A stretch of 64,000 nucleotides of DNA from Ostrinia nubilalis (GCF_963855985.1 NC_087093.1:14337001-14401000), one strand, 5' to 3'. Positions 46,360 through 57,162 are shown, numbered from the stretch's first letter. The notes: a model not told the origin generated them from the letters alone. Made by a program: numbers and translations.

Positions 46360-46659
46360 GGGTTAGTAGTAGTTTCGCACGATTTTCCTTCGCACGAATG
46401 TGCGAAACGTCCCCTTTCAATAATAATGTTTTTTTAGTAGGCGTTTCGCCCGGATATATTAAAAGTATAAAATCGCGTGCGAATCGACTCTTTTTTGAAC
46501 TAGTAGTATGCGATTACTAGTTCTCCAAGGGGTCGATTCGCACCCGTTTTTAATAGTTTTGATAAATCCGGGCGAAACGCCTACTAAAAAAAATATTATT
46601 GAAAGGGGACGTTTCGCACATTCGTGCGAAGGAAAATCGTGCGAAACTACTACTAACCC
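46360..46659. mobile_element. 300-bp foldback element with 8-bp TSD
   Basis: Two arms of about 150 bp are inverted copies, starting GGGTTAGTAGTAGTTTCGC at each end, with nearly no loop. The first 90 bp of the arms is almost identical. It is flanked by AAAAAGAA on both sides (46352-46359 and 46660-46667). Long arms plus an 8-bp duplication suggest a hAT or Mutator-like foldback MITE; the superfamily is uncertain. The transcript could form a long hairpin. Confidence 0.8.
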
Positions 46660-47446
46660 AAAAAGAAAGGCAGCGTTGGTTTGCCTGTTTCTTTACAGGG
46701 TCAAAATTTAGTTTCTTATATTTCGTACGTTTCTTGTGAGTCGGTTATGACTCTATGCCTAATTTAATTTTCAACGTGGCCTTAACTCATTGATCTATTT
46801 ATCGTTAACAATATTACCATTAATACTCTTATTAAAACCCAGAACGCGACTGAAGTAAACAACCGCCACAATAAGAGAACTAATGGAAAGCTTACCAATT
46901 AAAATCGAACATTTCACATTCAGTATCGAGCGCTCGTAATTATATCGCCTGAATTCGTTTTCATTGACACTGGAAATGGGAAACGGTCTTATTAATTTAC
47001 GTTCGTTCATGTGCGGTTACCAACTCGAGTTTTTGTTTTAATTGAGATACTTTTTGTGAGGGTCTGGGAGCGAATTAATAAACGTGTATTGTGTATCAAT
47101 TAATTTCTTTTCTCAGAACACATTTTCACTCTTTTTCATATTTCTATCGGACCAACACTATGACAGTGTGGTGGTTGGAATGAAGAAATGACGTTATAGA
47201 GCGACAAGGGTACTTGTATATCTTCTTAAAATGTCATTACCGAAGGAAGGAATATTGATTTCAATAATACATCAATTTGTCTGGTCCGCTATGCTTCCGA
47301 TAGAGAATGTCATATAAATTTGGTCCACAACGCCTGTATAATACGAGCATTAATTTGACCTCAATTGCTATCGTCTGACATCTACAAAGTTTTAATCAAA
47401 ATATTTCTAAAAGGATAATATTCTAATTAAATGTTGTTTGTTTCAG

Positions 47447-47548
47447 ATACCCGCCGGGAATGCGGAGTGCTCAATATGGATCTCTCAGCGAGTGGTGCCA
47501 AAGCAATCCTGTTTATAGCTCTCTTGCATGGCTGTCTGTTTCTCATTG
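47447..47548 (+). CDS. dpr-like: Dpr-family Ig protein, exon with signal peptide (coding from 47476)
   Basis: The exon follows a splice acceptor (TTTGTTTCAG ending at 47446) and ends at a strong donor (CATTG|GTAAGT). It holds 29 nt of 5' UTR, then an ATG at 47476 and 24 codons plus one base, so the following intron is phase 1. Residues 10-25 of the product are hydrophobic (AILFIALLHGCLFLIA), a typical signal peptide preceded by Lys9. Joined to the exon at 58989 the frame stays open for 91 codons. Dpr proteins are neuronal cell-surface proteins with two Ig domains that bind DIP receptors and help specify synaptic partners (established family knowledge). That this is a Dpr rests on the next exon. 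The acceptor before the UTR implies an upstream non-coding exon that I could not place. The paralog number cannot be assigned. Confidence 0.8.
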
Positions 47549-48274
47549 GTAAGTTTCCTTGAAATTAAAATTTAATTAAATAATGTAATTCTTTATTTTA
47601 TTTAACAGATGGTTCATATTATAATATTTCACTAACATAGATGACCCAGTAAAAGGCCTGGGTCAGTTTTTAGACGAAACTTAAATTCATGTATGTTAGG
47701 ACTTTAAAAGAACAAACTAGAACGTAGGTTGACTTCGCGCATAATTTTTAAGACGTGCGTATTTTTATCGGCCAAAATAACCATTTATTACACTACTAAC
47801 ATGAAAAATATAGACTTCCCCAAACAAAGCAAAAGAGAAAAGGAAAGAAGAAAAGAAAACAATCGTAAAAAATTTATGCATTGTATCCTTATAAACACAC
47901 ATCTGATACAAACAAACGTTTCCATTTAGAATCAATATACTCCTTCGTAATGAATCCTCGATACATTCCAACATCTCGGTATCTCTTCTACACGGATGCC
48001 TTTTTCCGAGTAAGAGCTTTTAATCGAAGGATTACAATAAAGGATGAGTAACTTTCACCCATTCCTGTGTTATTAAATTTTTCTGTTTACTGTGTTTTTG
48101 TTTGCTGCCTTTGTACAGTTACTTATCTAGTTAGCTTTGTGAAATTAAAACTAATATAAACTCTGTGATAATTAGCTTTTTGAAAAAAGAAGAATTTTCC
48201 TTTTCAAATTTCCTTAGATTTTGTCTTCTAATAATCTGTCTGACGGCTGACTGGATTATCAAAGTACGCATGAA

Positions 48275-48652
48275 GCTCGATTCACACATATCAGTGAAGC
48301 CACAGTTCCGTCACAGTGTCCGCTCAGTTCAGTATCAGTGCTACAGTGTCGCGTCAGTGAAATATTTTGAATATTTTAAAATGTCAGAGAGTTGTTTCAA
48401 TATTCTTGTTCAGAAATTATGAAGTAAGTTATTTTGTTTTTGATGACGGCGTCATCTGTGATCCGACAAAAAATATCGTCGTCAACGAATAGTCTGTGAT
48501 TGCCGGTGTCGGCACTGACACTGAGAGCACTGTGTCGTCACTGACACTGACAAGTGGGGATGCGTTCATAGAAACTGTATGAAAGAATATTTCGCACTGT
48601 GCCGGTACTGAGCCTGAACTGTGACTTCACTTATATGTGTGAGTCGGCCTTT
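48275..48652. mobile_element. About 378-bp MITE with CGAYTCACACATAT termini
   Basis: CGATTCACACATATCAGTG..GCCACAGTTC at the left and the complement of CGACTCACACATATAAGTG..TCACAGTTC at the right form arms of about 35 bp. Subterminal CAGTGTC/GACACTG motifs recur many times inside. It lies in the Dpr intron. Confidence 0.75.
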
Positions 48653-48794
48653 ATGCTATCTTTTTTGTGGTTGGAAAAAAATTGGACTGAAAAAAGTGGA
48701 TTGAAAAAAAAATCTGTTGGACTAGATTCATATTAACTACTACATAGGTAAGTATCACAATCATAATCATCTAAGTAAAAAAAACTTCAGTTAT

Positions 48795-48956
48795 AGATCG
48801 TTTCATCCACGAAGACGCGCCCCACTATTTTTCTGTTGGAGTTTGAGTGTTATCGGTATACTAATGACGCTCGGATTGCTCGGATCAAACTCTCCGCACC
48901 CCGCGCTTCCCTCGACCAAAAATTGGTGGGGTGCGTCTTCGTGGATGAAACGATCT
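48795..48956. mobile_element. 162-bp MITE with AGATCGTTTCATCCACG termini
   Basis: A perfect terminal inverted repeat of about 24 bp (AGATCGTTTCATCCACGAAG continuing ACGC) with a shared GGGG/CCCC extension. Located in the Dpr intron. Reading frames across it are accidental. Confidence 0.75.
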
Positions 48957-49530
48957 GTTTTCCATACATTCCATCCCCATCTGTTTGCCAAAACCTCGGT
49001 CGAATCACGTCACTTTAAGTATAAAGACTGTGTAAAGACTTAGCAAGCATTATGTCTATTTTTGGACTATAATTTGAAGTAAACCGCACAGCAATCAGAT
49101 TACATGTCACATAAAGCGAGTCCTACGCATCTGAATTTTAGTGATTTTATTTGTCATAGTGAGAAGGGTAAGACGTAATATAATTACGGAACCATTGTAA
49201 GATAATGTCAGTGTGAGGGATAATAGACATTGGTCCTACTTGATGGGTCTAAAAGATTAGTGAGCACTAAAGTTATGAGGAGTAATTTGTCTGAAGACTA
49301 CGTTGTTACGAGTGTCAAGATTGTTCAGTGGGCGTAGTGTGAGTTTACGTCAAACGAATTCGATATCGACTGCGTAAAAAAGTGACATTAAATGTGTGAT
49401 GGATTGTACAGCGCCCCTAGCGGAAACTTTCAAGAACTAAAGTCTTAATATATTTTTTTAACGCGCTCACTAGTGACGACGTTTGATGTAAATACTCACT
49501 AAGCCCTCTGTTTCATTTAAGAATAATAGA

Positions 49531-49760
49531 TGTAAAGAAAACCTATTTTGAGGTTGTCTTTGGTTTATTTTTTCTTTAAGAGTAAAATGTCATGTCACAC
49601 GAGCATGTCATGTGTCATGGAGATGTATTTTATAAATTACCGATAAAATGTTAATATTGTTTTAAATCGGTTAATGAAACGGAATAAGAGCTTTGAATGT
49701 TAATTCTGTTATTTATTTTCAGAAACGCATAAATGCTTTTATTTCGAACAATATCATTAT
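49531..49760 (+). repeat. 5' LTR of the deleted gypsy element
   Basis: The 230-bp copy is identical by eye to 50767-50996. The left target duplication ATAGA precedes it. Confidence 0.85.
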
Positions 49761-50158
49761 AAATTAACATTTGCTGCAACTATTTCAAGAAAAATGGAGA
49801 CGTTGAGATTTGACTTTATGGTGAAGCCAACGGCAGATGGAAAGTCAAACACCATTTGGATTGTATCAAAAATTTCAAACTAATGCAAGATGAGGAATTA
49901 AACATCATACAGGGCAACAATCGAAAACAAAGAGATGTAACTTGTATTGAAGAGGACTTAAGTAACAAAGACTACCAGCATAATGTTTGTTTAAATTCAC
50001 AAAATGTCAAGATTCCTGATGTACTAGGTGACAAAAATGAAGAAAATTTACAAACTGGGGTATTAAAACCAGAAAACAGTTATGTAAATAAATGTGAAAT
50101 AAATTTTAATGAACACATTGATGCTGAAAGATTTCTGTCAAGATTCCTGATGTACTAG
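49761..50158 (+). pseudogene. Unrecognised gypsy internal coding remnant
   Basis: After the 5' LTR, short overlapping frames (one ATG at 49856, 100 codons to 50158) encode a Lys/Asn/Glu-rich peptide whose second half is the first unit of the 131-bp repeat. I see no gag zinc knuckle or protease motif. It is probably the region just upstream of the integrase C-terminus brought next to the leader by a deletion. Confidence 0.4.
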
Positions 50159-50404
50159 GTGACAAAAATGAAGAAAATTTACAAACTGGGGTATTAAAAC
50201 CAGAAAACAGTTATGTAAATAAATGTGAAATAAATTTTAATGAACACATTAATGCTGAAAGATTTCTGTCAAGATTCCTGATGTACTAGGTGACAAAAAT
50301 GAAGAAAATTTTGGTTTACAAACTGGAGTATTAAAACCAGAAAACAGTTATATAAATAAATGTGAAATAAATTTTAATGAACACATTGATGCTGAAAGAT
50401 TTGA
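50005..50404 (+). repeat. 131-bp tandem repeat, three copies
   Basis: Units start at 50005, 50136 and 50267 with TGTCAAGATTCCTGATGTAC, an exact 131-bp spacing. The third unit has a 6-bp difference and merges into the integrase-like sequence. Since 131 is not a multiple of three, each junction shifts the frame and closes the open frame of the previous unit, so this is a DNA-level duplication and not a protein repeat. Confidence 0.9.
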
Positions 50405-50726
50405 GATATTTGTAAATCATCTTGACTTATACCAACAATCAGAAATTGATAGGAAGATAGCTCTGGAAAACACAATAAAATCTCACAATTATAATAAGAA
50501 GATATTCGACCAGCGTAGAGAAGACTATAAATTGGAAGAGGGAGATAGAGTCGACGTAGAGAACGGAAATCGATTGAATAGGAAGAAGATGGATGAATTG
50601 AGAATTGGTCCATACAAAATTTTGAAGAAGATATCAAATACAATCTATGAAGTAGATACCGGCCACCAGAAATCGGAATCAAATTTCTATCACATTACAA
50701 AACTATACCCAATGCATAATGAATGA
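50391..50726 (+). pseudogene. Gypsy integrase C-terminal fragment
   Basis: The open stretch encodes IDRKIALENTIKSHNYNKK followed by an acidic/basic region (EEGDRVDVEN) and IGPYKILKKISNTIYEVD, a clear GPY/F module from the C-terminus of Ty3/gypsy integrases, ending at TGA (50724-50726). The catalytic core with the DDE residues is absent. The piece lies just before the polypurine tract, as expected for an element in which the integrase is the last gene or is followed by a lost env. Confidence 0.75.
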
Positions 50727-50766
50727 ACAATTACTTAAAATAATTGTTCTCTCCTAGGGGGGGAGA

Positions 50767-50996
50767 TGTAAAGAAAACCTATTTTGAGGTTGTCTTTGGT
50801 TTATTTTTTCTTTAAGAGTAAAATGTCATGTCACACGAGCATGTCATGTGTCATGGAGATGTATTTTATAAATTACCGATAAAATGTTAATATTGTTTTA
50901 AATCGGTTAATGAAACGGAATAAGAGCTTTGAATGTTAATTCTGTTATTTATTTTCAGAAACGCATAAATGCTTTTATTTCGAACAATATCATTAT
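50767..50996 (+). repeat. 3' LTR of the deleted gypsy element
   Basis: This is the second identical 230-bp copy, preceded by a G8 polypurine tract and followed by ATAGA. Confidence 0.85.
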
Positions 50997-51499
50997 ATAG
51001 ATTTAAATAACTCGTATGATTTCATTGAGTTATAATGTACTACGTACTAGAGAAGACATGTCAACGAGATTGTTTCTGGCACGCAAACGGGTCCGTGGAC
51101 CGATCTTCAATTAGTATGTGCCCAGCGGTTGCTGTGACAACACGCTTGGGTGCAGTTTTGTTTTTTGAAAATATACCATCCTATACACGAAAATACTGTT
51201 CAAATAACTCCAGAAACATATTAAGTAAAAATCAAGGAATGACTTTTTACCATTATGTTGTACATTTATGCACTTTAAAACACTAATTTAATTTTAATTT
51301 GTCAATTACAAGGCGTCACCGCGGCGGCAGCCATTTTACGAAAATTTCAAAGATTAAAAATCGCAGACTTGACACTGACTCATAAATTACTATACGAAAG
51401 GAAGGTTAAATAAAGCAATAAAAATATTTTTTAACTATTATTAGCAATTTGTATTGCACAAATTACTAATAGTCCCGTCCAGCCCCTCGTGTTAAGCTA

Positions 51500-51680
51500 A
51501 ATAAGCTTGGGTTACGAGTTGGGCTCACACAATAGTCGTGCGGCATCATGGATCAAACTTGTTCGAATCTCACTGCTGTTGTTCGTATGCGACTGGTTAG
51601 TTAGTAAATCACCCTAATTATTGACACCTAGCTCACGAGATAGGCTAAAATTAGAATAATTATACAGTGTGTCTGGTCAC
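51500..51680 (+). mobile_element. Possible SINE-like fragment
   Basis: GGGTTACGAGTTGGGCTCAC is followed by a weak box B-like TGTTCGAATCTCAC near 51570. No clear acceptor stem, tail or TSD. The call is tentative. Confidence 0.25.
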
Positions 51681-52276
51681 CAGTGTCCGACCCGTTAGGG
51701 CGCAGTAATATAATCAATTTTATCGACAAATCTACTGATAAAACATTTTATCCCTATATATATTTATTTCTGAGTCCGGATGGATTCTTTTATTTAGCAA
51801 AATCTACCGATGTACACGACCTATAAATATAAAAGTGAATTCGTTCGACAGCTGAAAAAGTAAGCAATACGTTGCCATCAAAAAGTTTACCAAAAGCTCA
51901 CATTTAAATTTCTTAGGAACACTTGAACGTTAAAAAAAAATGATACTTCTTTTTAGATTTTAATACTCAATATGTTTATTGCTTCCATAATAGTAATATA
52001 GGATTTTTCAATGTTACAAAAAAAATTAGAAAGTGAACTTACCTTTTTTCTATGTTTAGATGCACTAAGTCATTACCTAAAAACTGATATAATACCTTGG
52101 CTTTAAATCAACTAATCTAGGTGCTAGCTACACAGGAGATGCAGCGGGGGAAAGGAGAGGTGGGAATAGTCCCGTAACTTCTACCTCACTTTGTATAGAA
52201 TTGAGGTACAGCTATTATACGAGTACTCAACCGCTGAGGAGCTCAATAGTTAACAATAGTGGCAATAAAATAACTG

Positions 52277-52492
52277 AACGTCAGAAAGGTTCCGGAGTGG
52301 AGGCGTGGGTCATCCCTAGCTTTGTCCCTACCGTGACGAGTGGGAATTTTTCTAAAATCTCAAGATGGACTGACTAAAGATAGCAGGAAGACGCTGTGTG
52401 CAGGCCACTATCAACTGGGCGACGTGAAAATCATTGGAGGAGGCCTTTGTTCAGAAGTGGACGTCCAGTAGCTAAAGTGATGATGACGATGA
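52277..52492 (+). mobile_element. RTE-type LINE 3' fragment, diverged
   Basis: GAAAGGTTCCGGAGTGGAGG, ATAGCAGGAAGACGCTGTG, GGAGGAGGCCTTTGTTCAG and a GATGATGACGATGA tail. Located in the Dpr intron. Confidence 0.65.
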
Positions 52493-53296
52493 TTCCTTAC
52501 AGTATCCAATTCAATAGGCAGAAACTAAACGTAAACGAAGTGTCGCCTCTGTAATGGTATCATTATCTATAACTCATAATATTTCGTGTGCTGTTGGATG
52601 ACAGTTTTAAACTAGAGATGGGTCATTTTTTTATCGAATTAGAAAATACCAGTTAACGATTCTCAAGGCGATTATCGATTACATTAGATTTTAATCGGGA
52701 AGAAAAATTATTAAAGGCTTAAGCATCAGTATGAAGCCCATACGCACTTGTAGCACAAGTAACACGATTAGCCACAATCCCCTCAGTTGTGAATTCGGAA
52801 TCGCCAGTTGTAATTTTAAATTCGCATCACAGAGTGAAGTAACTAACACCAAAAAACGGCAGAGCGAAGTGATTTCGTTTCAACTGCCACGTTTTGTCAC
52901 TTGTCTAGGAGGGCTAATATTAGTCTAAGGGAGGGGCGCTTAGATTACATTACAGGAAACGCACAATATAATAAAAGAAAATAATGTAAGTAGCTGAACA
53001 TTTTTGCTATTGAGCACCATGAAAATTATAAATAACACAATTTAGTCGATTTGTTTATTTTCACAATCGATTCAAAATGTCTATGATGAGGCGACCGCAG
53101 GAACGTCACTATTCGCGCAATCCTAGCAATGAAGTACGACATTTTCTGATGCAGATTTTATCGCCATAAATTATGAAACTTGATAGTCATGGATTTGACT
53201 GACAGCTGTCCGTCAAATTCCCGCCCCGCACCCCGCACTGCACATATTTTGTTCGCGATGTCTGTTCTATACGTAGTAATATTATAGCCTGACCAG

Positions 53297-53425
53297 TGGG
53301 TCTAGACAAAACGCACTTTTTGATCGAATCGAAAATCGAATCCGTCAAAACTCCATACAAAAAAGGGGCTTTTCGACCACTTTTCGACTGGTTTGCGATT
53401 ATAATTTGCACTTTGTCTAGACCCA
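53297..53425 (+). mobile_element. 129-bp MITE, copy 1 (TGGGTCTAGACAAA termini)
   Basis: TGGGTCTAGACAAA at the left and its complement at the right form the termini. The trinucleotide CAG flanks both sides (53294-53296 and 53426-53428). The body matches copy 2 (53445-53573) in opposite orientation with very few differences. A 3-bp CWG duplication is seen in some PIF/Harbinger-like elements; that assignment is tentative. Confidence 0.8.
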
Positions 53426-53444
53426 CAGGAACATAAAAACCCTG

Positions 53445-53573
53445 TGGGTCTAGACAAAGTGCAAATTATAATCGCAAACCAGTCGAAAAGTGGTCGAAAA
53501 GCCCCTTTTTTGTATGGAGATTTGACGGATTCGATTTTCGATTCGATCAAAAAGTGCGTTTTGTCTAGGGGGG
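53445..53573 (-). mobile_element. 129-bp MITE, copy 2, opposite orientation
   Basis: It has the same length as copy 1 and is flanked by CTG (53442-53444 and 53574-53576), the complement of copy 1's CAG. Its outer terminus is slightly diverged (GTCTAGGGGGG). The two copies are only 19 bp apart and form a large palindrome. Confidence 0.8.
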
Positions 53574-54698
53574 CTGGCATAGAGGCGCGTCAATTGCATT
53601 TGATAGTGCAACACTGAGTACAGTCGTACCTGTGTTAAATTAATAGGCTCACTTTATGTATCAGGATTCAGGATTACGGGCTAATTTGATATTTTCATAA
53701 ATTAACGAAAAAATATTATTATAGGTAACCTGATTTAAATAAATTAAATAAAACCATCAATCGAGCTAGTAGATTTATTTTATTATTCATCAATAATCAA
53801 ATTCAGAACTTGAATATTCAACTGCAATGTCTGCTCATGAACGCTTCAAACTCGGTACTTCTTTCCCAATCCCATAAAATTCAACACTTAGAAAGTGACA
53901 AAATTTTTAAAATAGGTAGTTGAAACAAACCACAGCTAATTTTCATAGTGGACTGTACTATACGATAAACATGTCAGTCAATTTGACAACCTTTGTCGGA
54001 AACATTATTCAATGAAAATATTGTCCGAAACCTTAGTATTTCTCTTCGAAAAATACTTTAACACATTGTGAACCACTTTTCTTTCACGACTATAAAAATA
54101 TTTTAGCAATTTAATTCATAAAACCAATTGCGCACATTTAAAATAAAGTTTGTTTACACTTTGACAGCAATAGACTGACATGCAAGGTGACATGTCAATG
54201 AAGTTTTCAGTTACTGTTGCCATTAAAAGAAATTAGTACCATTAGTTTTCCGCAACATGGCGAGGGTTTTTATGTTCCTGGTCAGGCTATACTTCAATGT
54301 ATGATTTAAATTATGTGCGCAGCGATAAAATCTTATATCGCGTTAAGTCGATAAAATTCTCTGATAGAAGTTTATCATGGCGCGCATTCTTGGCCTACTG
54401 GTCAGTAAATATTAATTTATTTCATGAAGTATTAGCGAATACAAGAAAAAATCAACGACAAAATGTATCATACTCTGTGCAAGTACGTACGTAATTGTTT
54501 ATTTCATGAAACTGTTGTTGATACACTCCTCATCAATAATCCACCATTTTATTCCCCATTAAATATTACCTTCATCAGCGTTAAAATTCACCTGTCCCAT
54601 CATAACTTCAATGGCAAACCCATAAAAACCCTATTCACGAACCCTAACAGCGGTCCAATAAAGCAAACAGTTTTGTATCGTCTAAGAAAACTATAAAC

Positions 54699-55159
54699 TA
54701 GTGATGCAACGAATACGAATACGAATATTCGTATTCGCCGAATAGTAGACATGTACCGAATATTCGTATTCGGTGAAATAATTACGAATACGAATACCTA
54801 CTTTTTTAAATTTTGTCACACACGTAAGTGTCTCCGAACACTATAGCCACAACGACACGACGGGAAAACCCCGGTCAGTATGTAACAAAGTAGTAAGTAA
54901 GTTTTCTTCCGGAATTTGACAGTCAATAGCAGGTCGATTGTACAAGTATTATTTTGTTTTGATTAGTTACAAAGTTAAGTGATACAATAACAAAAAATGC
55001 CATTTGTAAATTTCATTTACTAAAACATTAATCATAATAAAAAAAGTTAAATTTATGAGTATTTCATGACTATGTAGAGATATTCGTATTCGTATTCGTA
55101 TTCGCCGAATAGTAGATTTCATATTCGTATTCGTAAAAGTAGTATTCGTTGCATCACTA
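54699..55159. mobile_element. 461-bp hAT-like MITE with GAATAC repeats
   Basis: A perfect 8-bp duplication CTATAAAC flanks it (54691-54698 and 55160-55167). Termini TAGTGATGCAACGAATAC are inverted at the right end (GTATTCGTTGCATCACTA with minor changes). Both sides carry multiple ATTCGTATTC/GAATACGAAT hexamers. TSD length and termini fit the hAT superfamily. Non-coding. Confidence 0.85.
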
Positions 55160-55307
55160 CTATAAACATAACTCCGTCTCTAAAAGTTTCATTACAATAC
55201 CGCAATAAAAGAGACCAAATAAGCATGGTTACAATTTGCCACAGAAGACTGACGTCCCTCCGTAAATCATAGATCGCGTGGCTCTTTGTATCTTCTCGTT
55301 GTGTTTA

Positions 55308-55709
55308 TACAGGGTGTCCCAGAATGGGTGAATCAAACTGATAGGGGAGGTAGCTCTACTAATGTACTATCCCCAAAAAAAAATGAAAAAAATAAATAAA
55401 TAAAGCGCATAAGGACACAAAAAAAAATTATTTGAAAAAGTGAAAGTAAATCAGCTTTGCCTAAGTATCTGTCTATAGTTGCTGCGTTTGAAATTTATTT
55501 GTACTTTTTTCTTACTAATATTAATTGTACATGATCGCTTCGTTTATCTGTAAACAAACTTTTGAAAATAATGACTAGATTTCGAGTTTAGAGCACATTA
55601 TTTAAAAAACAAATCCGAACTCAATTTTTTTTCATATTTTTTAGGGACAGTACATTAGTAGAGCTACCTCCCCTATCAGTATGATTCACCCATTCTAGGA
55701 CACCCTGTA
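55308..55709. mobile_element. 402-bp MITE with TACAGGGTGTCC termini
   Basis: Inverted arms of about 65 bp begin TACAGGGTGTCC and include GATAGGGGAGGTAGCTCTAC. The interior is A-rich. The 14-mer TCGTTGTGTTTATA just left of the element recurs about 10 bp to its right, a flanking duplication of unknown origin. Confidence 0.8.
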
Positions 55710-56078
55710 TTTATTCCTTTCGTTGTGTTTATATTTATTCCTTTCGGTTGGCCGAGTCTGAATAGGGAGGTTATAAGATGGTCGTATGAATGAGAATATC
55801 CCGCATTCCTTTTGTCTCTTAAAAGGGACAGGAAGCAAATTATAAACGCGGCTGAAATTTTAGAGAGTATTTCATGTGAAACCGAGGGTCTTGAAAGTGG
55901 AAAATCTGGCCTGTTAGATATTTATTTATTTCGATTTGTATCTCCATTAAATATGTAAAATACATAACGGAACCTCGACGTGTTTATTTTGTTTTCTTCT
56001 TTGTAATATTAATACTCTATTTTGATAAAATCCCCATACAACCTATTTTTAAGTAGGTAAATAGAAAATTCTATCTCT

Positions 56079-56344
56079 AAGGGCTGGTTTTTTAACCGTC
56101 AGTTATCTTTTAACTGAAAAATAACCTTTTTATTTTGACATAATATTTCCCATACTAAGGCTGAGTTGCACCACCTAACTTTGACGGTAATTATGACGAT
56201 AACCGGTGTTTTTTGTATGGAATTTGACAGATTTTTGACGTTTGACAAAGTTAAAGTAAGATGATGCAATCCACCCTAAAACTGTCAATGTGACAAACAT
56301 AATCTTCAGTTATAGGTTATCCGACGATTGAAAAATCAGCCCTA
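56079..56344. mobile_element. MITE with TTAGGGCTGRTTTTT termini, hosting another MITE
   Basis: AAGGGCTGGTTTTTTAACCG at the left pairs with the complement of TTAGGGCTGATTTTTCAATC at the right. About 142 bp of its own sequence remains; a copy of the GGCTGAGTTGCACCA family (56156-56279) sits inside it. Confidence 0.75.
56156..56279. mobile_element. GGCTGAGTTGCACCA MITE, copy nested in another MITE
   Basis: It has TAAGGCTGAGTTGCACCACC at the left, the shared core GATAACCGGTGTTTTTTGTATGG, and a diverged right end (GATGATGCAATCCACCCTAA). It is one of seven copies of a family of about 120 bp in this window. Confidence 0.8.
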
Positions 56345-56800
56345 AAATGACTAATTCTTATTTGAAAAATTGACTTTTTGAGAAAATATTATATCAATAG
56401 TAGAGCTACTAAGCAGAGTTTAATAACATTAAATACCCAAATACGGGAAAATCCTACGGAACCTTCCGTGAATCGCGTCACGCACATTCGGCCAATTCTC
56501 ATAATGTTCGCGACAGATTTTTAGAACGTAAATGGGTATGTAATTCCGGTAATGGATGTCGAAAGTAATTCCAGATTATTTCGACAGAGTTTCATTTGCG
56601 TAATGTTCGCGTTGTTGCACACAATGGAGGTTTATATGACAGTGGGTTTAATTGTCTATTTCCTTCTAAAACTATCACGATTTTACAGTAATCTTCATGG
56701 TAGAGGCTTTTTTCACCATCGTAATCATCACTGTCAATATCTAGTCTCCACTGCTCATGCATGACCTCTCTTATACAGGGTGACTTTTTAATCCCTACTA

Positions 56801-57068
56801 TACAGGGTGTTAGGTAAATGGGTATATGAGCCGACACTAGCCCATGTTAACATGGGCATATAAATGGTATGGTGAAGTCAGAAAATTGATATCTTCATTT
56901 TAATTATTTTAATTTTCATACAAATCGGATTTTATAAAATTTGTTTTGTATGAAAATAAAAAAAAATAAAATGATGATTTCGAATTTCTGACTTCACCAT
57001 ACCATTTATATGCCCATGTTAACATGGGCTAGTGTCGGCTCATATACCCATTTACCTAACACCCTGTA
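56801..57068. mobile_element. 268-bp MITE with terminal inverted repeats of about 110 bp
   Basis: TACAGGGTGTTAGGTAAATG at the left and its complement at the right continue as near-perfect inverted arms of about 100 bp (including CCCATGTTAACATGGG), with a short AT-rich centre. TA at both sides suggests a TA target, as in Tc1/mariner-type MITEs. Confidence 0.8.
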
Positions 57069-57086
57069 TATATATATATATCCCAA

Positions 57087-57117
57087 TCCCAACTAATATT
57101 ATAAATGCGAAAGTAAC

Positions 57118-57162
<45 letters not shown>

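Larger units (their letters stand above)
49531..50996 (+). mobile_element. Internally deleted Ty3/gypsy-type LTR element
   Basis: Two 230-bp LTRs (49531-49760 and 50767-50996), identical by eye, start TGTAAAGAAAACC and end ATCATTAT. They are flanked by ATAGA (49526-49530 and 50997-51001), although a one-base shift of the boundary is possible. A run AGGGGGGGGAG just before the 3' LTR is a good polypurine tract. Only about 1.0 kb lies between the LTRs, with the end of an integrase and a tandem repeat; gag, protease, RT and RNase H are gone. There is no obvious TGG primer site after the 5' LTR. Identical LTRs with missing genes suggest recent mobilisation by proteins supplied by a full-length relative. 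Confidence 0.85.
51002..53283. other. Intronic sequence, little recognised
   Basis: Dpr intron DNA between the deleted gypsy element and the MITE cluster. It has a doubtful SINE piece (51500) and an RTE end (52277). A frame at 51035-51286 (plus, 83 codons) starts just after the gypsy element but shows no domain. Confidence 0.45.
53284..54291. mobile_element. About 1-kb TIR element carrying two nested MITEs in its left end
   Basis: The right end, read inward on the complement, is TAGCCTGACCAGGAACATAA and continues AAACCCT. The same sequence occurs at the left, but split: AGCCTGACCAG at 53286-53296 and GAACATAAAAACCC at 53429-53442. The split is caused by a 129-bp MITE. Removing that insertion gives a continuous left TIR. 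No coding frame is seen in the interior. Confidence 0.7.

Noticed and set aside
51035..51286. 83-codon frame downstream of the gypsy element
   Set aside because: No recognised domain, lies in an intron, and starts just after the 3' LTR; chance is the simplest explanation.
57117..57162. A CRISPR-like short repeat array
   Set aside because: It is a plain CTGT microsatellite without spacers; the genome is eukaryotic.
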